From Oscillospiraceae bacterium (GTDB lineage Bacteria > Bacillota > Clostridia > Oscillospirales > Acutalibacteraceae), in contig SVOT01000003.1 of assembly GCA_015066225.1 (NCBI GenBank), forward strand, positions 118,150 to 182,149: a stretch of DNA of 64,000 nt, in the 5' to 3' direction. The notes below the pieces were generated by a model. It had not been told where the DNA came from and did no database searches. It was given only the letters and a program-made list of their open reading frames with translations. This document shows positions 1 through 8,695 of the stretch, one piece after another. A program made the translations under genes and the position numbers. Numbering within the stretch: the first letter of the stretch is position 1; every line of letters begins with the position of its first letter.

Positions 1-844
1 TTCTCAATGCGGCAATCGGCTCGCTTGCTTCAAGAAGCTCAAGGCGTTTTTCTTCAACGAATTCATCGTACTCGTCGCTGTAAACGTCAAATTCATCGGC
101 ACCGTCAAGTGTTACGTATGCTTCACTGTAGTAGTTAATTTTATCGGTAAACGCTTTGTTATTAACGTAAATGAAGTCACCCAGCTTACCACTACCTGCA
201 GTTGTAACACCACGCTCGTAGGATACCCAGTAAGGGGTCTGCACTATGCCGACAACGGTAAACACATTGTTATTGAGATAATATGAAATCTCCTCATCGT
301 CGCCCACAACCTTGATTGTGTTACCGATAACAAACTGTTCGGGGGTTGTAAGATCACTACAGGTTACAACACACTCGTTGGGTGATTCGGGATATCTGCC
401 CTCAACAAGCTCAAGACGGTTTATGTAATCGGGGTTGTCAAGACCATCGTAAAAATCGATTGCCTTGTCCACGTCAACACCCATAACTCTGATGGTCATT
501 TCGGAGCCGTCGATATCAACTATACCTTCATAAAGTGAGCCGTCCTCTGTGGGAACCTGAACGTAGCCGTCAACAAACTTGACGCCCTGAACAGCCTCAA
601 CACCATCCATCTGACGGATTTGCTCAAGGTCCTCCTCATACAGACCGATATATGACTGCAGCCTGAGATCCATCAGATTATATGTATGATAATATTCTTC
701 TGCAGTGTCACGCATATCGGGACCGACAGCATTCAAACCGCAAAACAGACCGCTACCCAAAGCCACAATAGCAATAATCGAAACAAATCTGCTGAAGCTT
801 CGGCTTATGGAACGGAAACTGTCTGTAATATAAGCTTTACTCAT
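1..844 (-). CDS. FtsX-family ABC transporter permease (5' part of gene, cut by window edge)
   Basis: Read directly from the minus strand, this open frame starts at the ATG at 844 and runs off the left edge, giving about 281 residues. It starts MSKAYITDSFRSISRS, followed by a hydrophobic segment (about residues 20-40) and then a long extracytoplasmic region rich in acidic residues. That arrangement is typical of MacB/FtsX-type permeases, where one membrane helix precedes a large periplasmic or external domain. The ATPase gene ends 13 bases upstream, so the two form an export operon. The remaining membrane helices lie outside the window. Substrate is unknown; in Clostridia such pairs export peptides, antimicrobials or lipids. 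Confidence 0.85.
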   Translation of the reverse strand, partial: MSKAYITDSFRSISRSFSRFVSIIAIVALGSGLFCGLNAVGPDMRDTAEEYYHTYNLMDLRLQSYIGLYEEDLEQIRQMDGVEAVQGVKFVDGYVQVPTEDGSLYEGIVDIDGSEMTIRVMGVDVDKAIDFYDGLDNPDYINRLELVEGRYPESPNECVVTCSDLTTPEQFVIGNTIKVVGDDEEISYYLNNNVFTVVGIVQTPYWVSYERGVTTAGSGKLGDFIYVNNKAFTDKINYYSEAYVTLDGADEFDVYSDEYDEFVEEKRLELLEASEPIAALR

Positions 845-857
845 TTCTCAAGTTCCT

Positions 858-1559
858 TTACCACTCAATATCTTCCACGGACATGGGATTTTCGTTAACC
901 TCCATGCTGACAACTCGTCCGCTCTTCATAGAGATAACTCTGTCTGCCATGGGTGTCAACGCCTGGTTATGGGTGATAACGATAACTGTCATACCCGTTT
1001 CACGGCTCGTATCCTGCAAAAGTTTGAGAATCTGTTTACCTGTGTTATAGTCAAGAGCACCTGTGGGCTCGTCGCACAAGAGAAGCTTCGGGTTTTTGGC
1101 AAGGGCACGTGCTATTGAAACACGCTGCTGCTCACCACCTGAAAGCTGTGCGGGGAAGTTGTCCATTCTTTCGCCCAAGCCGACTCTTTCAAGCACCTTT
1201 GCGGGGTTGAGAGCCTTTGAGCCGATCTGTGTTGCAAGCTCAACGTTTTCAAGGGCTGTAAGGTTGGGAACAAGGTTATAAAACTGGAACACGAAGCCAA
1301 CGTCATAGCGTCTGTATTCAATAAGACGTTTGCTGTCGTATTCATTGATAAGCTCGCCTGCAACCCGAACCTTACCGTCGTCACAATCGTCCATACCGCC
1401 GAGAATGTTGAGAACGGTTGTTTTACCCGCACCGCTGGCACCGACAATAACGCAGAACTCACCTTGCTCCACGTTGAAGGTAACACCGTCGGCGGCGTTA
1501 ATAACAATTTCGCCCATTTTGTATCTTTTGTAAACAGAATCAAATTCGATAAAACTCAT
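858..1559 (-). CDS. ABC transporter ATP-binding protein (MacB/LolD type)
   Basis: 233 residues, full length for the family. The Walker A motif GASGAGKTT lies near residue 40, the signature LSGGEQQR near 139, Walker [13 protein letters not shown] near 160, and the H-loop histidine in VITHN near 196. This is the cytoplasmic energy-coupling subunit for the permease immediately downstream. A promoter with TTGACT, a 17-base spacer and TAAAAT lies at 1620-1648. The gene is transcribed toward the left edge with its permease. The family is secure; the exported substrate cannot be told from sequence. Confidence 0.95.
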   Translation of the reverse strand: MSFIEFDSVYKRYKMGEIVINAADGVTFNVEQGEFCVIVGASGAGKTTVLNILGGMDDCDDGKVRVAGELINEYDSKRLIEYRRYDVGFVFQFYNLVPNLTALENVELATQIGSKALNPAKVLERVGLGERMDNFPAQLSGGEQQRVSIARALAKNPKLLLCDEPTGALDYNTGKQILKLLQDTSRETGMTVIVITHNQALTPMADRVISMKSGRVVSMEVNENPMSVEDIEW

Positions 1560-1619
1560 TTATTTCAGCCTTTCGGTTAATAATATTCAGCAATTTCTTT
1601 ACAAAAAGCCTGAGCTTAT

Positions 1620-1648
1620 ATTTTACAATAAACCCACGCACAAGTCAA
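1620..1648 (-). promoter_or_regulatory. SigA-type promoter of the ABC exporter operon
   Basis: On the minus strand TTGACT (1648-1643), a 17-base spacer and TAAAAT (1625-1620) lie about 60 bases upstream of the ATPase start codon. Confidence 0.7.
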
Positions 1649-1675
1649 CCGTATAAAAGTTAATTATCTTTTAAT

Positions 1676-3070
1676 TTACGATAGGGATTTATATATGCTG
1701 TTCATTACGGTTGAAGCAACAGGCAAAGCCTCCTGCGAACCCCAACCGCCGTTTTCAACAACAACCACAATAGCCACGGGGCAAGAGGGCTTCTGCGAAA
1801 AGCCGACGAACCACGAATGGGGCTCGGCATCGTCGCCCACCTCGGCAGTACCCGTTTTGCCACACATTGAAAGCCCCGAAAAACGGTTGTCGCCGTATTT
1901 TTCAACAACATTATTTCTCATCAGCTCACCAACCAGGTTGGCAACGTTCGCGGAAATATATTCTTCCTCAGCTTTTTCGGTTTTCTCCAGAACCTTACCC
2001 GAGGGGCTTGATACATTATCCACCACGTAGGGCATAACTGCTTTACCCTCGTTGGCAATAGAGCCGAGCACGGTCAGCATATGGTATGGGTTAACAAGCG
2101 TGGTGTATTGCCCCACACCTGCCCAGGCAAGGTCACCCGATGAAGCATCGGATACGTCAAAGCGACTGGCGGCAGTTTTTGAAACGCCGAAGTCAAAGGA
2201 TTTGCCGAAGCCGAATTCCTGTGCCGTTTTATTCAGAGCAACAGCTCCCAATTCATCAGCCAGGGTGGCATAGGCACCGTTACAGGAGTTTGCAAAGGCA
2301 GCTTTGAAATCAAGCTTGCCGTGACTGTGGGGGCAGGTTACCTTGACACCGCCCACCGTGTCCTCACCCTTGCATTCATAAGACCAGCCGTTGACGTCAA
2401 CATTATTTTCAAGAGCGCACGCTGTTGTTATTATTTTAAAAACAGAGCCGGGGGTATATAAGCCATCGATAAGACGGTTGAGATAAATTCCCTCATACTC
2501 CCCGTTTTTATTTTCAAGTATAACGGATTCGTCGGGTTTGCTTCGCACATCGTAGTTTGGTGCAGAAACCGAGCAGATTATTTCACCGGTTTTGTAGTTA
2601 TAAGCCGTAACAACACCTTTTTTACCTTTAAGTGCATCATATGCAACGGCTGAAACCTCACTGTCGATAGTTAACTTAACGTCATTACCTCTGCCGTGCT
2701 TTTTCAGGGAATATATACCTGTTACGGGATTGTAGCCGATAAGCTCGGTCTTATAGGCTGTCTGCACACCGGAGGAAATGTAGCCCTCTGTATCACCGAC
2801 AATGTGCAACGTTGAGCGTCTTATTCTTTCGGAATCGTTATAGACTCTTTGATTATTTTCTGTTTTCGCAAGCACAACACCGTTTCTGTCAACAATGTTG
2901 CCCGCCGCAATAAAGCTACCGTTCTCTGTAAGGTGCTCGTTTGCTCTCAGAGTAGTCCATCTTTCGCCGTTAATTGCAAAACGCACACCCAAGATACCGA
3001 AACCGCTCACAACAACCGCAACAAGTAAAAACACTATAAAGCTTCGTTTAGCTATTGTCTTCAACAGCAT
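1676..3070 (-). CDS. Class B penicillin-binding protein (transpeptidase, PBP2/PbpA type)
   Basis: About 464 residues. An N-terminal membrane anchor (FIVFLLVAVVVSGFGILGV) is followed by a dimerisation region with NIVDRNGVVLA and then the transpeptidase domain. The SxxK motif is in PGSVFKI, an SxN-type motif is SCN, and the KTGT motif is CGKTGTAEVG. It crosslinks peptidoglycan outside the membrane. The gene overlaps the 3' end of the FtsW/RodA gene, the usual SEDS plus class B PBP pairing. Start choice is open: AGGAGG sits only 2 bases before the ATG at 3070 and 8 bases before a TTG at 3064, so TTG 3064 may be the real start. An upstream TTG at 3085 is less likely. Confidence 0.92.
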   Translation of the reverse strand: MLLKTIAKRSFIVFLLVAVVVSGFGILGVRFAINGERWTTLRANEHLTENGSFIAAGNIVDRNGVVLAKTENNQRVYNDSERIRRSTLHIVGDTEGYISSGVQTAYKTELIGYNPVTGIYSLKKHGRGNDVKLTIDSEVSAVAYDALKGKKGVVTAYNYKTGEIICSVSAPNYDVRSKPDESVILENKNGEYEGIYLNRLIDGLYTPGSVFKIITTACALENNVDVNGWSYECKGEDTVGGVKVTCPHSHGKLDFKAAFANSCNGAYATLADELGAVALNKTAQEFGFGKSFDFGVSKTAASRFDVSDASSGDLAWAGVGQYTTLVNPYHMLTVLGSIANEGKAVMPYVVDNVSSPSGKVLEKTEKAEEEYISANVANLVGELMRNNVVEKYGDNRFSGLSMCGKTGTAEVGDDAEPHSWFVGFSQKPSCPVAIVVVVENGGWGSQEALPVASTVMNSIYKSLS

Positions 3071-4730
3071 CGCCTCCTTCCTCAAGAGGTTTGAAGCTTG
3101 CGTAGGTTCTTGTGTCGATAGTTTTCATAAACGCAAGCAACAAAAAGCAACTGATTATGCTGGAACCGCCCTTGCTGACAAACGGCAACGTAACACCCGT
3201 CAACGGTAAAAGGTCGGTTATGCCGAAAACGCTGAGCATTGTCTGGAAAAGCATCATAGCCCCCGCGGCAACACCCGCTATTGAATAAAATGATGATTTT
3301 GCTTTCGAGGCGTTAAGAACGCACCACACAGCAAGAACGGCGTAGGACAGCGGAATAAAGAAGCCCATTATCAAACCGAATTCTTCACACACCACGCCGA
3401 AAACCAAGTCCTCGGCAGATGCGAAGATATGCCTCAATTCGCCATTACCGAGCCCAAGCCCGAAAAGACCGCCGCTTGCGGAATAAATAAGTGTCCGTGT
3501 TTGCTGATAGCCGCCTTCGTCCATAAATTCCCACACGTGGAGATAGGTCGAAAATCTGCCCGCAACGTACGGCTTAAGAATAAGAATCACAACTGCACCG
3601 ACTGCCGCCGCAAAGCAAACCACTGAAAGTGTTTTCACGTCGCCCGAGCGCATAAACGCAATAACAACAAAGGTGAAGAAGAAAATAAGAGCCGCACCGA
3701 AGTCATACATAAGGAACAGTTCAAGAACACATATTGCGGCAAAGACAATATATGCCGTAAGGTTTTTAATGGATTGAAGCTTTTCGAGTGTAACCGCCCC
3801 GACGAAAATAAAAGCTACCTTAACAAGCTCGGAGGGTTGAATCGAAACCCCGCCGATGCTCAGCCAGCTGAGAGCACCGTTTGTGGGCTCAGCAAGAATA
3901 AGGGTTGCACCAAGAGCACCGATTGCACCAAAGGCAACAATCAGGCGAAACACCTTGACCGTTTCAACAAAACGCAAAAATGCCACAAGGGCACAGAAGC
4001 CTGCAACGCCGATAACAACGGCAATAAGCTGCTTTATAACAGTTGAGGGGTAAATACTGCCCGTGATTGCAAGACCCACCGAGGTGAACATAAACGCCAG
4101 CATTTCAAGCTCGAAGTTGTTTATTCGCATAACGAACGAGGCAAAGGCATAATAAAGCCAATGGGTTGCAATAAATCCCAGATAAACAACAAGAATCTGC
4201 CCGCTGAATTTACCCTCAGGATAAAGATTGAGCATCATAGAGCAGATATTGAAAAGAGCAAGAAGCAGAAGAATCACACCATAAGAGGGCTTACCCGCAA
4301 GTCCGCTTTTGTCTTTTATAAATTTATATTTTGCCTCACGCAGAACGTATTCTATACCGCCGATGCCAATAACATCACCGTCGTGAATAATACGTTTTTT
4401 GTCTATTTTTTCACCGTTTACCATTACACCGGATTTTGAAAAGGTATCAAACACCACAAAGCCCTTGTTACGGTAAGCGATAACTGCATGAAGGCGCGAA
4501 ACTGTTTCAAAGGGTAAGGCAATATCACACTTTTTATTTCTGCCCAAAGACATTTCCCTGTCGTAAAGCTGGATGCCCGCGCCGGTGATAGTGTTGACAA
4601 GCTTACCTCTTACGGGGTCGCTGACTTTCTTTGAAAACAAAGCAATAATAAGGCGGACAGTTACAAAAAGAACTATCCCAAGCATAACAAATCTTAATGC
4701 CGGACTCATCAAAGAAATTACACCTTCCAA
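3048..4730 (-). CDS. FHA domain fused to FtsW/RodA/SpoVE-type SEDS glycosyltransferase
   Basis: About 560 residues from a TTG start at 4730, preceded by AAGGGG with a 9-base spacing. An ATG at 4793 is unlikely because it lies upstream of the -10 box of a good promoter (4784-4812). Layout: one N-terminal membrane helix, a forkhead-associated domain at about residues 50-130 (SLGRNKKCDI, then VSRLHAVI and KSGVMVNGEKI, the conserved R, S/RxH and N positions), then about ten membrane helices of a SEDS polymerase. Conserved SEDS segments visible include QPSELVKVAF, YQQTRTLIYSASGG and GVTLPFVSKGGSS. It polymerises lipid II glycan strands with the downstream PBP. The FHA domain implies control by a phosphothreonine partner. 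Confidence 0.92.
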   Translation of the reverse strand: MEGVISLMSPALRFVMLGIVLFVTVRLIIALFSKKVSDPVRGKLVNTITGAGIQLYDREMSLGRNKKCDIALPFETVSRLHAVIAYRNKGFVVFDTFSKSGVMVNGEKIDKKRIIHDGDVIGIGGIEYVLREAKYKFIKDKSGLAGKPSYGVILLLLALFNICSMMLNLYPEGKFSGQILVVYLGFIATHWLYYAFASFVMRINNFELEMLAFMFTSVGLAITGSIYPSTVIKQLIAVVIGVAGFCALVAFLRFVETVKVFRLIVAFGAIGALGATLILAEPTNGALSWLSIGGVSIQPSELVKVAFIFVGAVTLEKLQSIKNLTAYIVFAAICVLELFLMYDFGAALIFFFTFVVIAFMRSGDVKTLSVVCFAAAVGAVVILILKPYVAGRFSTYLHVWEFMDEGGYQQTRTLIYSASGGLFGLGLGNGELRHIFASAEDLVFGVVCEEFGLIMGFFIPLSYAVLAVWCVLNASKAKSSFYSIAGVAAGAMMLFQTMLSVFGITDLLPLTGVTLPFVSKGGSSIISCFLLLAFMKTIDTRTYASFKPLEEGGDAVEDNS

Positions 4731-4783
4731 AGCCTTGCACCCCTTTCCCGTTACCACGGTAAATATTTTGCCAATATACAATA

Positions 4784-4812
4784 ATAATACCATAAATAAA
4801 CAGAATAATCAA
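4784..4812 (-). promoter_or_regulatory. Promoter of the FHA-SEDS / PBP operon
   Basis: TTGATT (4812-4807), a 17-base spacer and TATTAT (4789-4784) on the minus strand. Its position rules against translation starting at the ATG at 4793 and supports the TTG at 4730. Confidence 0.65.
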
Positions 4813-4895
4813 CGCACACAGCCAAATGATTTGTTAAGTATTTGATAATTTTCTGTTAATTTATCTCAATTCGTCGTTTTCTGCCTCATCCTCTC

Positions 4896-4924
4896 TTGAC
4901 TTTGGGTTTTACAAAGGGTATATT
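4896..4924 (+). promoter_or_regulatory. SigA promoter of galM
   Basis: TTGACT (4896-4901), 17 bases, TATATT (4919-4924). A ribosome site GGAGGT follows at 4940-4945, 7 bases before the galM ATG. Confidence 0.75.
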
Positions 4925-4952
4925 TATTTAGAAGAAAACGGAGGTATTAATT

Positions 4953-5999
4953 ATGTCTGTAACTAAAAATGTTTACGGTGTTCTTAACGGCACAAGCGTC
5001 CACTCTTTTGTTATTGAAAACAAAAATGGCACCCGTGTACAGCTTCTTGAAAAAGGCGCTACACTCGACAAGCTCTTTATTAAAAACCGCGACGGCGAGT
5101 TAATCGACGTAATAGTTGGCCACGACACTCTTGAGGGTCACGTTGAAAGAGGCGACTACCAGGGTGTTGTTGTCGGTCAGTATGCCAACAGAATCAAAGA
5201 CGGCAAATTCTCTGTTGACGGCGTTGAATACAGCGTCACCTGCAACGAAAATGGTGTAACAAGTCTTCACGGTGGCGGTGAATATTCATCTGCAATATGG
5301 AACAGTGAAATTCTCGGTGATAACGCTGTTAAATTTACATACCACAGCCCCGACGGCACAGAGGGATTCCCCGGTAACGTTGACGTAAGCGTTGTTTATG
5401 AGCTTTCTGAGGATAATGACCTTACCCTCACATACGCCGCAACTTCAGACAAAAAAACCATAATCAACCTTACAAATCACGCATATTTCAACCTCAACGG
5501 CACAGGTAGCGGAGATATTCTCAGCCACACAATGAAAATCAACGCAAAGCGCTACACACCAATTGACGAAATCAGCATCCCCACAGGTGAGCTTGCTTCT
5601 GTTGCGGGTACCCCATTTGACTTTACAGAGCCCAAAGCAATCGGCAGAGATATCGGTGCAGACCACCTTCAGCTCAAAAACGGCAACGGCTATGACCACA
5701 ACTTCTGCATTGCAGATTATGACGGCACCTTAAAGGAAGCCGCTGTGGCTGTTGCAGACAAAAGCGGTATTTCAATGACGGTTAAAACAACTCTCCCCGG
5801 TATCCAGCTTTACACCGGCAACTTCCTTAACGGCTCTGTTGAGGGTAAAAACGGTATCCCTATGACACAGCGCTGTGCATTCTGCCTTGAAACTCAGGTG
5901 TTCCCCGACACACCCAACCACCCGTTGTGGCCCACCTGCACATATGACGCAGGCGAAGAATACACCTCACAGACAGTATTTTCTTTTGATATTATTTGA
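4953..5999 (+). CDS. galM: Aldose 1-epimerase (galactose mutarotase)
   Basis: 348 residues, normal for GalM. It interconverts alpha and beta anomers of galactose or glucose in the cytoplasm, feeding the Leloir pathway. Family marks seen: GQYANRIKDGKF near residue 70, the catalytic histidine in LTNHAYFNLNG near 175, GYDHNF near 245, and the catalytic glutamate region CLETQVFPDTPNHP near the C-terminus. It is a single gene: the next gene has its own promoter whose -35 box overlaps this stop codon. The beta-galactosidase far downstream in the window would supply a substrate, but the two are not linked. Confidence 0.95.
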   Translation: MSVTKNVYGVLNGTSVHSFVIENKNGTRVQLLEKGATLDKLFIKNRDGELIDVIVGHDTLEGHVERGDYQGVVVGQYANRIKDGKFSVDGVEYSVTCNENGVTSLHGGGEYSSAIWNSEILGDNAVKFTYHSPDGTEGFPGNVDVSVVYELSEDNDLTLTYAATSDKKTIINLTNHAYFNLNGTGSGDILSHTMKINAKRYTPIDEISIPTGELASVAGTPFDFTEPKAIGRDIGADHLQLKNGNGYDHNFCIADYDGTLKEAAVAVADKSGISMTVKTTLPGIQLYTGNFLNGSVEGKNGIPMTQRCAFCLETQVFPDTPNHPLWPTCTYDAGEEYTSQTVFSFDII

Positions 6000-6024
6000 C
6001 TATAACTCTATTATTTGGTATAAT
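5996..6024 (+). promoter_or_regulatory. Strong SigA promoter overlapping the galM stop codon
   Basis: TTGACT (5996-6001), 17 bases, TATAAT (6019-6024). The -35 box includes the TGA stop of galM (5997-5999), so the next gene is transcribed on its own. The chosen ATG at 6056 lies about 25 bases after the expected start of the transcript. Confidence 0.8.
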
Positions 6025-6055
6025 GAACAGGTTATGTGAAAGGAGGCGGATGTTT

Positions 6056-7876
6056 ATGAACATCGGCAAAAGAATAACAGCGTTGCTTCTGACGGTTATA
6101 ACTGTCGCTTGTGTAATGGCTCCGTCTGTTTTCGCAAAAGAGTTTGCCCCGGTTATTGACACAAACGTAGGTGTCAACACCCAATACGCCTACGATGAAA
6201 ACGACCCATCCTGGCTCAGACAGCTCACAATAAAGGAGGATATGCTTTCAACAAGCGGTATTATAAATGCACTTGTGCTTCACCCCCTTGCAGAGTACCC
6301 ATATATTACTGATGCCTCCACCTTCAAAAAAACCGTGGAGGAAAACGTGAGGATTTACACACTCGATGAAGATTCACGACGTGCGGCATACCTTCTTCTC
6401 ATTGAGCAAATCGGTGCTTTGAGCATCATTTCAGACCCCTCTGCAACAGATGAATCCAAGGCAGAATGGTTACGCAGTCAAGGTATCATCATAACAGAGG
6501 AAGAAGAAGCTGACCCCGAAAAGATTCTTATGATAAGTGCCCTTTACGCTTTAATGAAAAACGATTTCTATTATGTAATAAAGGGTGAAAGAATCACAAT
6601 CCCGCAGGGCAGCACTCTTGAGGAGGCAATGGTTTTATACCTCACCTCTTTTTCCGATCAGGATGGCACATTGATGCCATTTATAAAAAAATTCTTTAAA
6701 ATAACAACAATCGCAAGTCTTGAGGACTATATCTATTACACATCCCTTATGACGCTTTACACAAGGGGGTACGTTTCACCTCTTGAAATAACAACGCTTT
6801 CAAGAGAAGAGGTTTACAGAAGAACTGCGATTATGACTATCAGCGCATACGGTATTGCCATTGATGCTGAAACCGCAACTACTGAAGAAATTCAGCAAAA
6901 ATACCTTACCGCCATGCTTGGCACTCAATACAAATTAACACTTGACCCCACAGCTCTTGTGAAGGCTCAGAAGAAAAAGAAAATACCCTACTATCTTCTC
7001 CAGAAAATGGCTTATGAGGATGCTAACCTGACCATTTCACAGACACAATACGATTACAAGGCCTGCTTCGAGCTGGTTTGCCGGAAAACTCAACGCTTCG
7101 ACTTAGAGGATGAGTTTTATTCCGACATTTACGAATACGACGTGCATCTCGGCAGTAAAAGAAAGGATATTTCAATCTGCCCCACCCCCATTAACAGCAG
7201 CGGTGTTAAAATATACGTAAACGACACGGAAATGCCCGCAGATTCTTACACAGCCGTCAAGCTCAACGGCCAGGCAAAAGAAACGCTGGAGCTTGTTTGC
7301 GAGTACGTATCCGGCAAAACGAAAAAAACCACAACGTATAAAATAAACGTGCACCAAGGCACATCTGTCGCTCCCGACAGCGACCTGACAGGTATCATTC
7401 CCACAATCGGAAGCATTCTGAACTCAACGCTCTCCCCCTCTGAGACGGTAGCGTTGCCGCCCCTTATGACAGTTGTTGACAAAATCAACAATGCCGCAGG
7501 TAACCTTGTTACGGGAATCCTTTCCTTTAACGACAAGGGTCAGCTGGTTGACCAGAACGGCAATGTAGTAAGCAACAACTCTTATGAGCAGCTCCCCGAC
7601 AACTATAAATATGTTTTAGGTGAAGACGGCGTAATTTCCATCGTGCTTATAACAGACGTCACAACCGAGCCCACCACCGAAGAGGGCGGCGAGCTTGATA
7701 AAAAGGATATCAAGAAAATAGTTGTGATTGTCGCAGGCGTCAGCCTTGCTCTGCTTGCAATACTTGCATTGGTAATTTTCAAATTAACCGGCAGTAAAAA
7801 AAGTGACGCCGAGAAAATGAAAAAACGCCGTGCCAAGGAGAAAGCAAAAAAAGCAAAAAAAGAAGGTTTTAAATAA
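6056..7876 (+). CDS. Secreted, C-terminally membrane-anchored surface protein of unknown function with a cadherin-like beta-sandwich segment
   Basis: About 606 residues. The start at ATG 6056 is set by AGGAGG at 6041-6046 (9-base spacing); ATG 6050 is too close. A signal peptide (RITALLLTVITVACVMAPSVFA) ends near residue 26. The middle, about residues 30-390, is a helical region I do not recognise. Residues about 385-450 (ISICPTPINSSGVKIYVND to KTTTYKINVHQG) resemble a cadherin-like beta-sandwich (Cadherin-like_b1 type), often found in clostridial surface proteins. The C-terminus has one membrane helix (IVVIVAGVSLALLAILALVIF) and a very lysine-rich cytoplasmic tail. Function unknown. It lies upstream of a two-component system but has its own promoter and terminator. 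Confidence 0.75.
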   Translation: MNIGKRITALLLTVITVACVMAPSVFAKEFAPVIDTNVGVNTQYAYDENDPSWLRQLTIKEDMLSTSGIINALVLHPLAEYPYITDASTFKKTVEENVRIYTLDEDSRRAAYLLLIEQIGALSIISDPSATDESKAEWLRSQGIIITEEEEADPEKILMISALYALMKNDFYYVIKGERITIPQGSTLEEAMVLYLTSFSDQDGTLMPFIKKFFKITTIASLEDYIYYTSLMTLYTRGYVSPLEITTLSREEVYRRTAIMTISAYGIAIDAETATTEEIQQKYLTAMLGTQYKLTLDPTALVKAQKKKKIPYYLLQKMAYEDANLTISQTQYDYKACFELVCRKTQRFDLEDEFYSDIYEYDVHLGSKRKDISICPTPINSSGVKIYVNDTEMPADSYTAVKLNGQAKETLELVCEYVSGKTKKTTTYKINVHQGTSVAPDSDLTGIIPTIGSILNSTLSPSETVALPPLMTVVDKINNAAGNLVTGILSFNDKGQLVDQNGNVVSNNSYEQLPDNYKYVLGEDGVISIVLITDVTTEPTTEEGGELDKKDIKKIVVIVAGVSLALLAILALVIFKLTGSKKSDAEKMKKRRAKEKAKKAKKEGFK

Positions 7877-7880
7877 ATTA

Positions 7881-7908
7881 AACGGCAGAGAAATCTGCCG
7901 TTTTGTTT
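7881..7908 (+). terminator. Intrinsic terminator after the surface protein gene
   Basis: Stem AACGGCAGA / TCTGCCGTT with a GAAA loop, followed by TTGTTTT. Confidence 0.85.
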
Positions 7909-7999
7909 TCAATTAAATATAATTTTATAATTTGTTCATAAATTTGCCAATAATATGATATATAATGATTTTATAGAAAATTCCGAAGGAGGGATTTAT

Positions 8000-8692
8000 A
8001 TGGCAAACGAAAAAATCCTTATCATTGATGATGACGTTAACATTTGCGATTTGTTGCGACTTTATCTTGAAAAAGAAGGCTTCGAAACCGAAATTGTAAC
8101 CGACGGCTTAAAAGCAATGGAAGTATTCAACGAAACAAATCCCAATCTCGTGTTGCTTGATATTATGCTCCCCGGTATCGACGGGTGGCAGATTTGCCGT
8201 GAAATACGAAAAACAAGCCAAACCCCGATTATTATGCTCACGGCAAAGGGTGAGCTTTTCGACAAGGTTCTCGGTCTTGAGCTTGGCGCTGACGACTACA
8301 TCACAAAGCCCTTTGAAACAAAAGAGGTTATTGCACGAATTAAGGCGGTTATGCGCCGTTCAGCCTCACCTGCTGTGTCAGCACCCGAGAAAAAACAGGT
8401 TGAATACGACAACCTCTATATCAGCATCACAAATTATGAGCTCAAGGTAAAGGGTGAGCCTGTTGACACACCCCCCAAGGAGCTTGAGCTTATATTCCAC
8501 CTGGCAAGCAACCCAAACAAGGTTTACACAAGAAACCAACTTCTTGACGAGGTATGGGGCTTTGAATACTACGGCGACTCAAGAACTGTTGACGTGCATG
8601 TCAAACGTCTGAGAGAGAAGCTGGACGGTGTTTCAGACAAATGGGAGCTCAAAACCGTCTGGGGCGTCGGCTACAAATTTGAAACAAAGTAA
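8000..8692 (+). CDS. OmpR/PhoB-family response regulator
   Basis: 230 residues from ATG 8000, chosen because GGAGGG lies 6-8 bases upstream; a longer frame from 7955 lacks a ribosome site. The receiver domain has the acidic pair DDD at residues 10-12, the phospho-acceptor Asp54 in LLDIMLPG, Thr in LTAKGE and Lys in ITKPFE. The C-terminal winged-helix domain (about 130-230) has the family marks LELIFHLASNPNKVYTR and DVHVKRLREKL. It is co-transcribed with the histidine kinase 3 bases downstream. Confidence 0.96.
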   Translation: MANEKILIIDDDVNICDLLRLYLEKEGFETEIVTDGLKAMEVFNETNPNLVLLDIMLPGIDGWQICREIRKTSQTPIIMLTAKGELFDKVLGLELGADDYITKPFETKEVIARIKAVMRRSASPAVSAPEKKQVEYDNLYISITNYELKVKGEPVDTPPKELELIFHLASNPNKVYTRNQLLDEVWGFEYYGDSRTVDVHVKRLREKLDGVSDKWELKTVWGVGYKFETK

Positions 8693-8695
8693 GTT

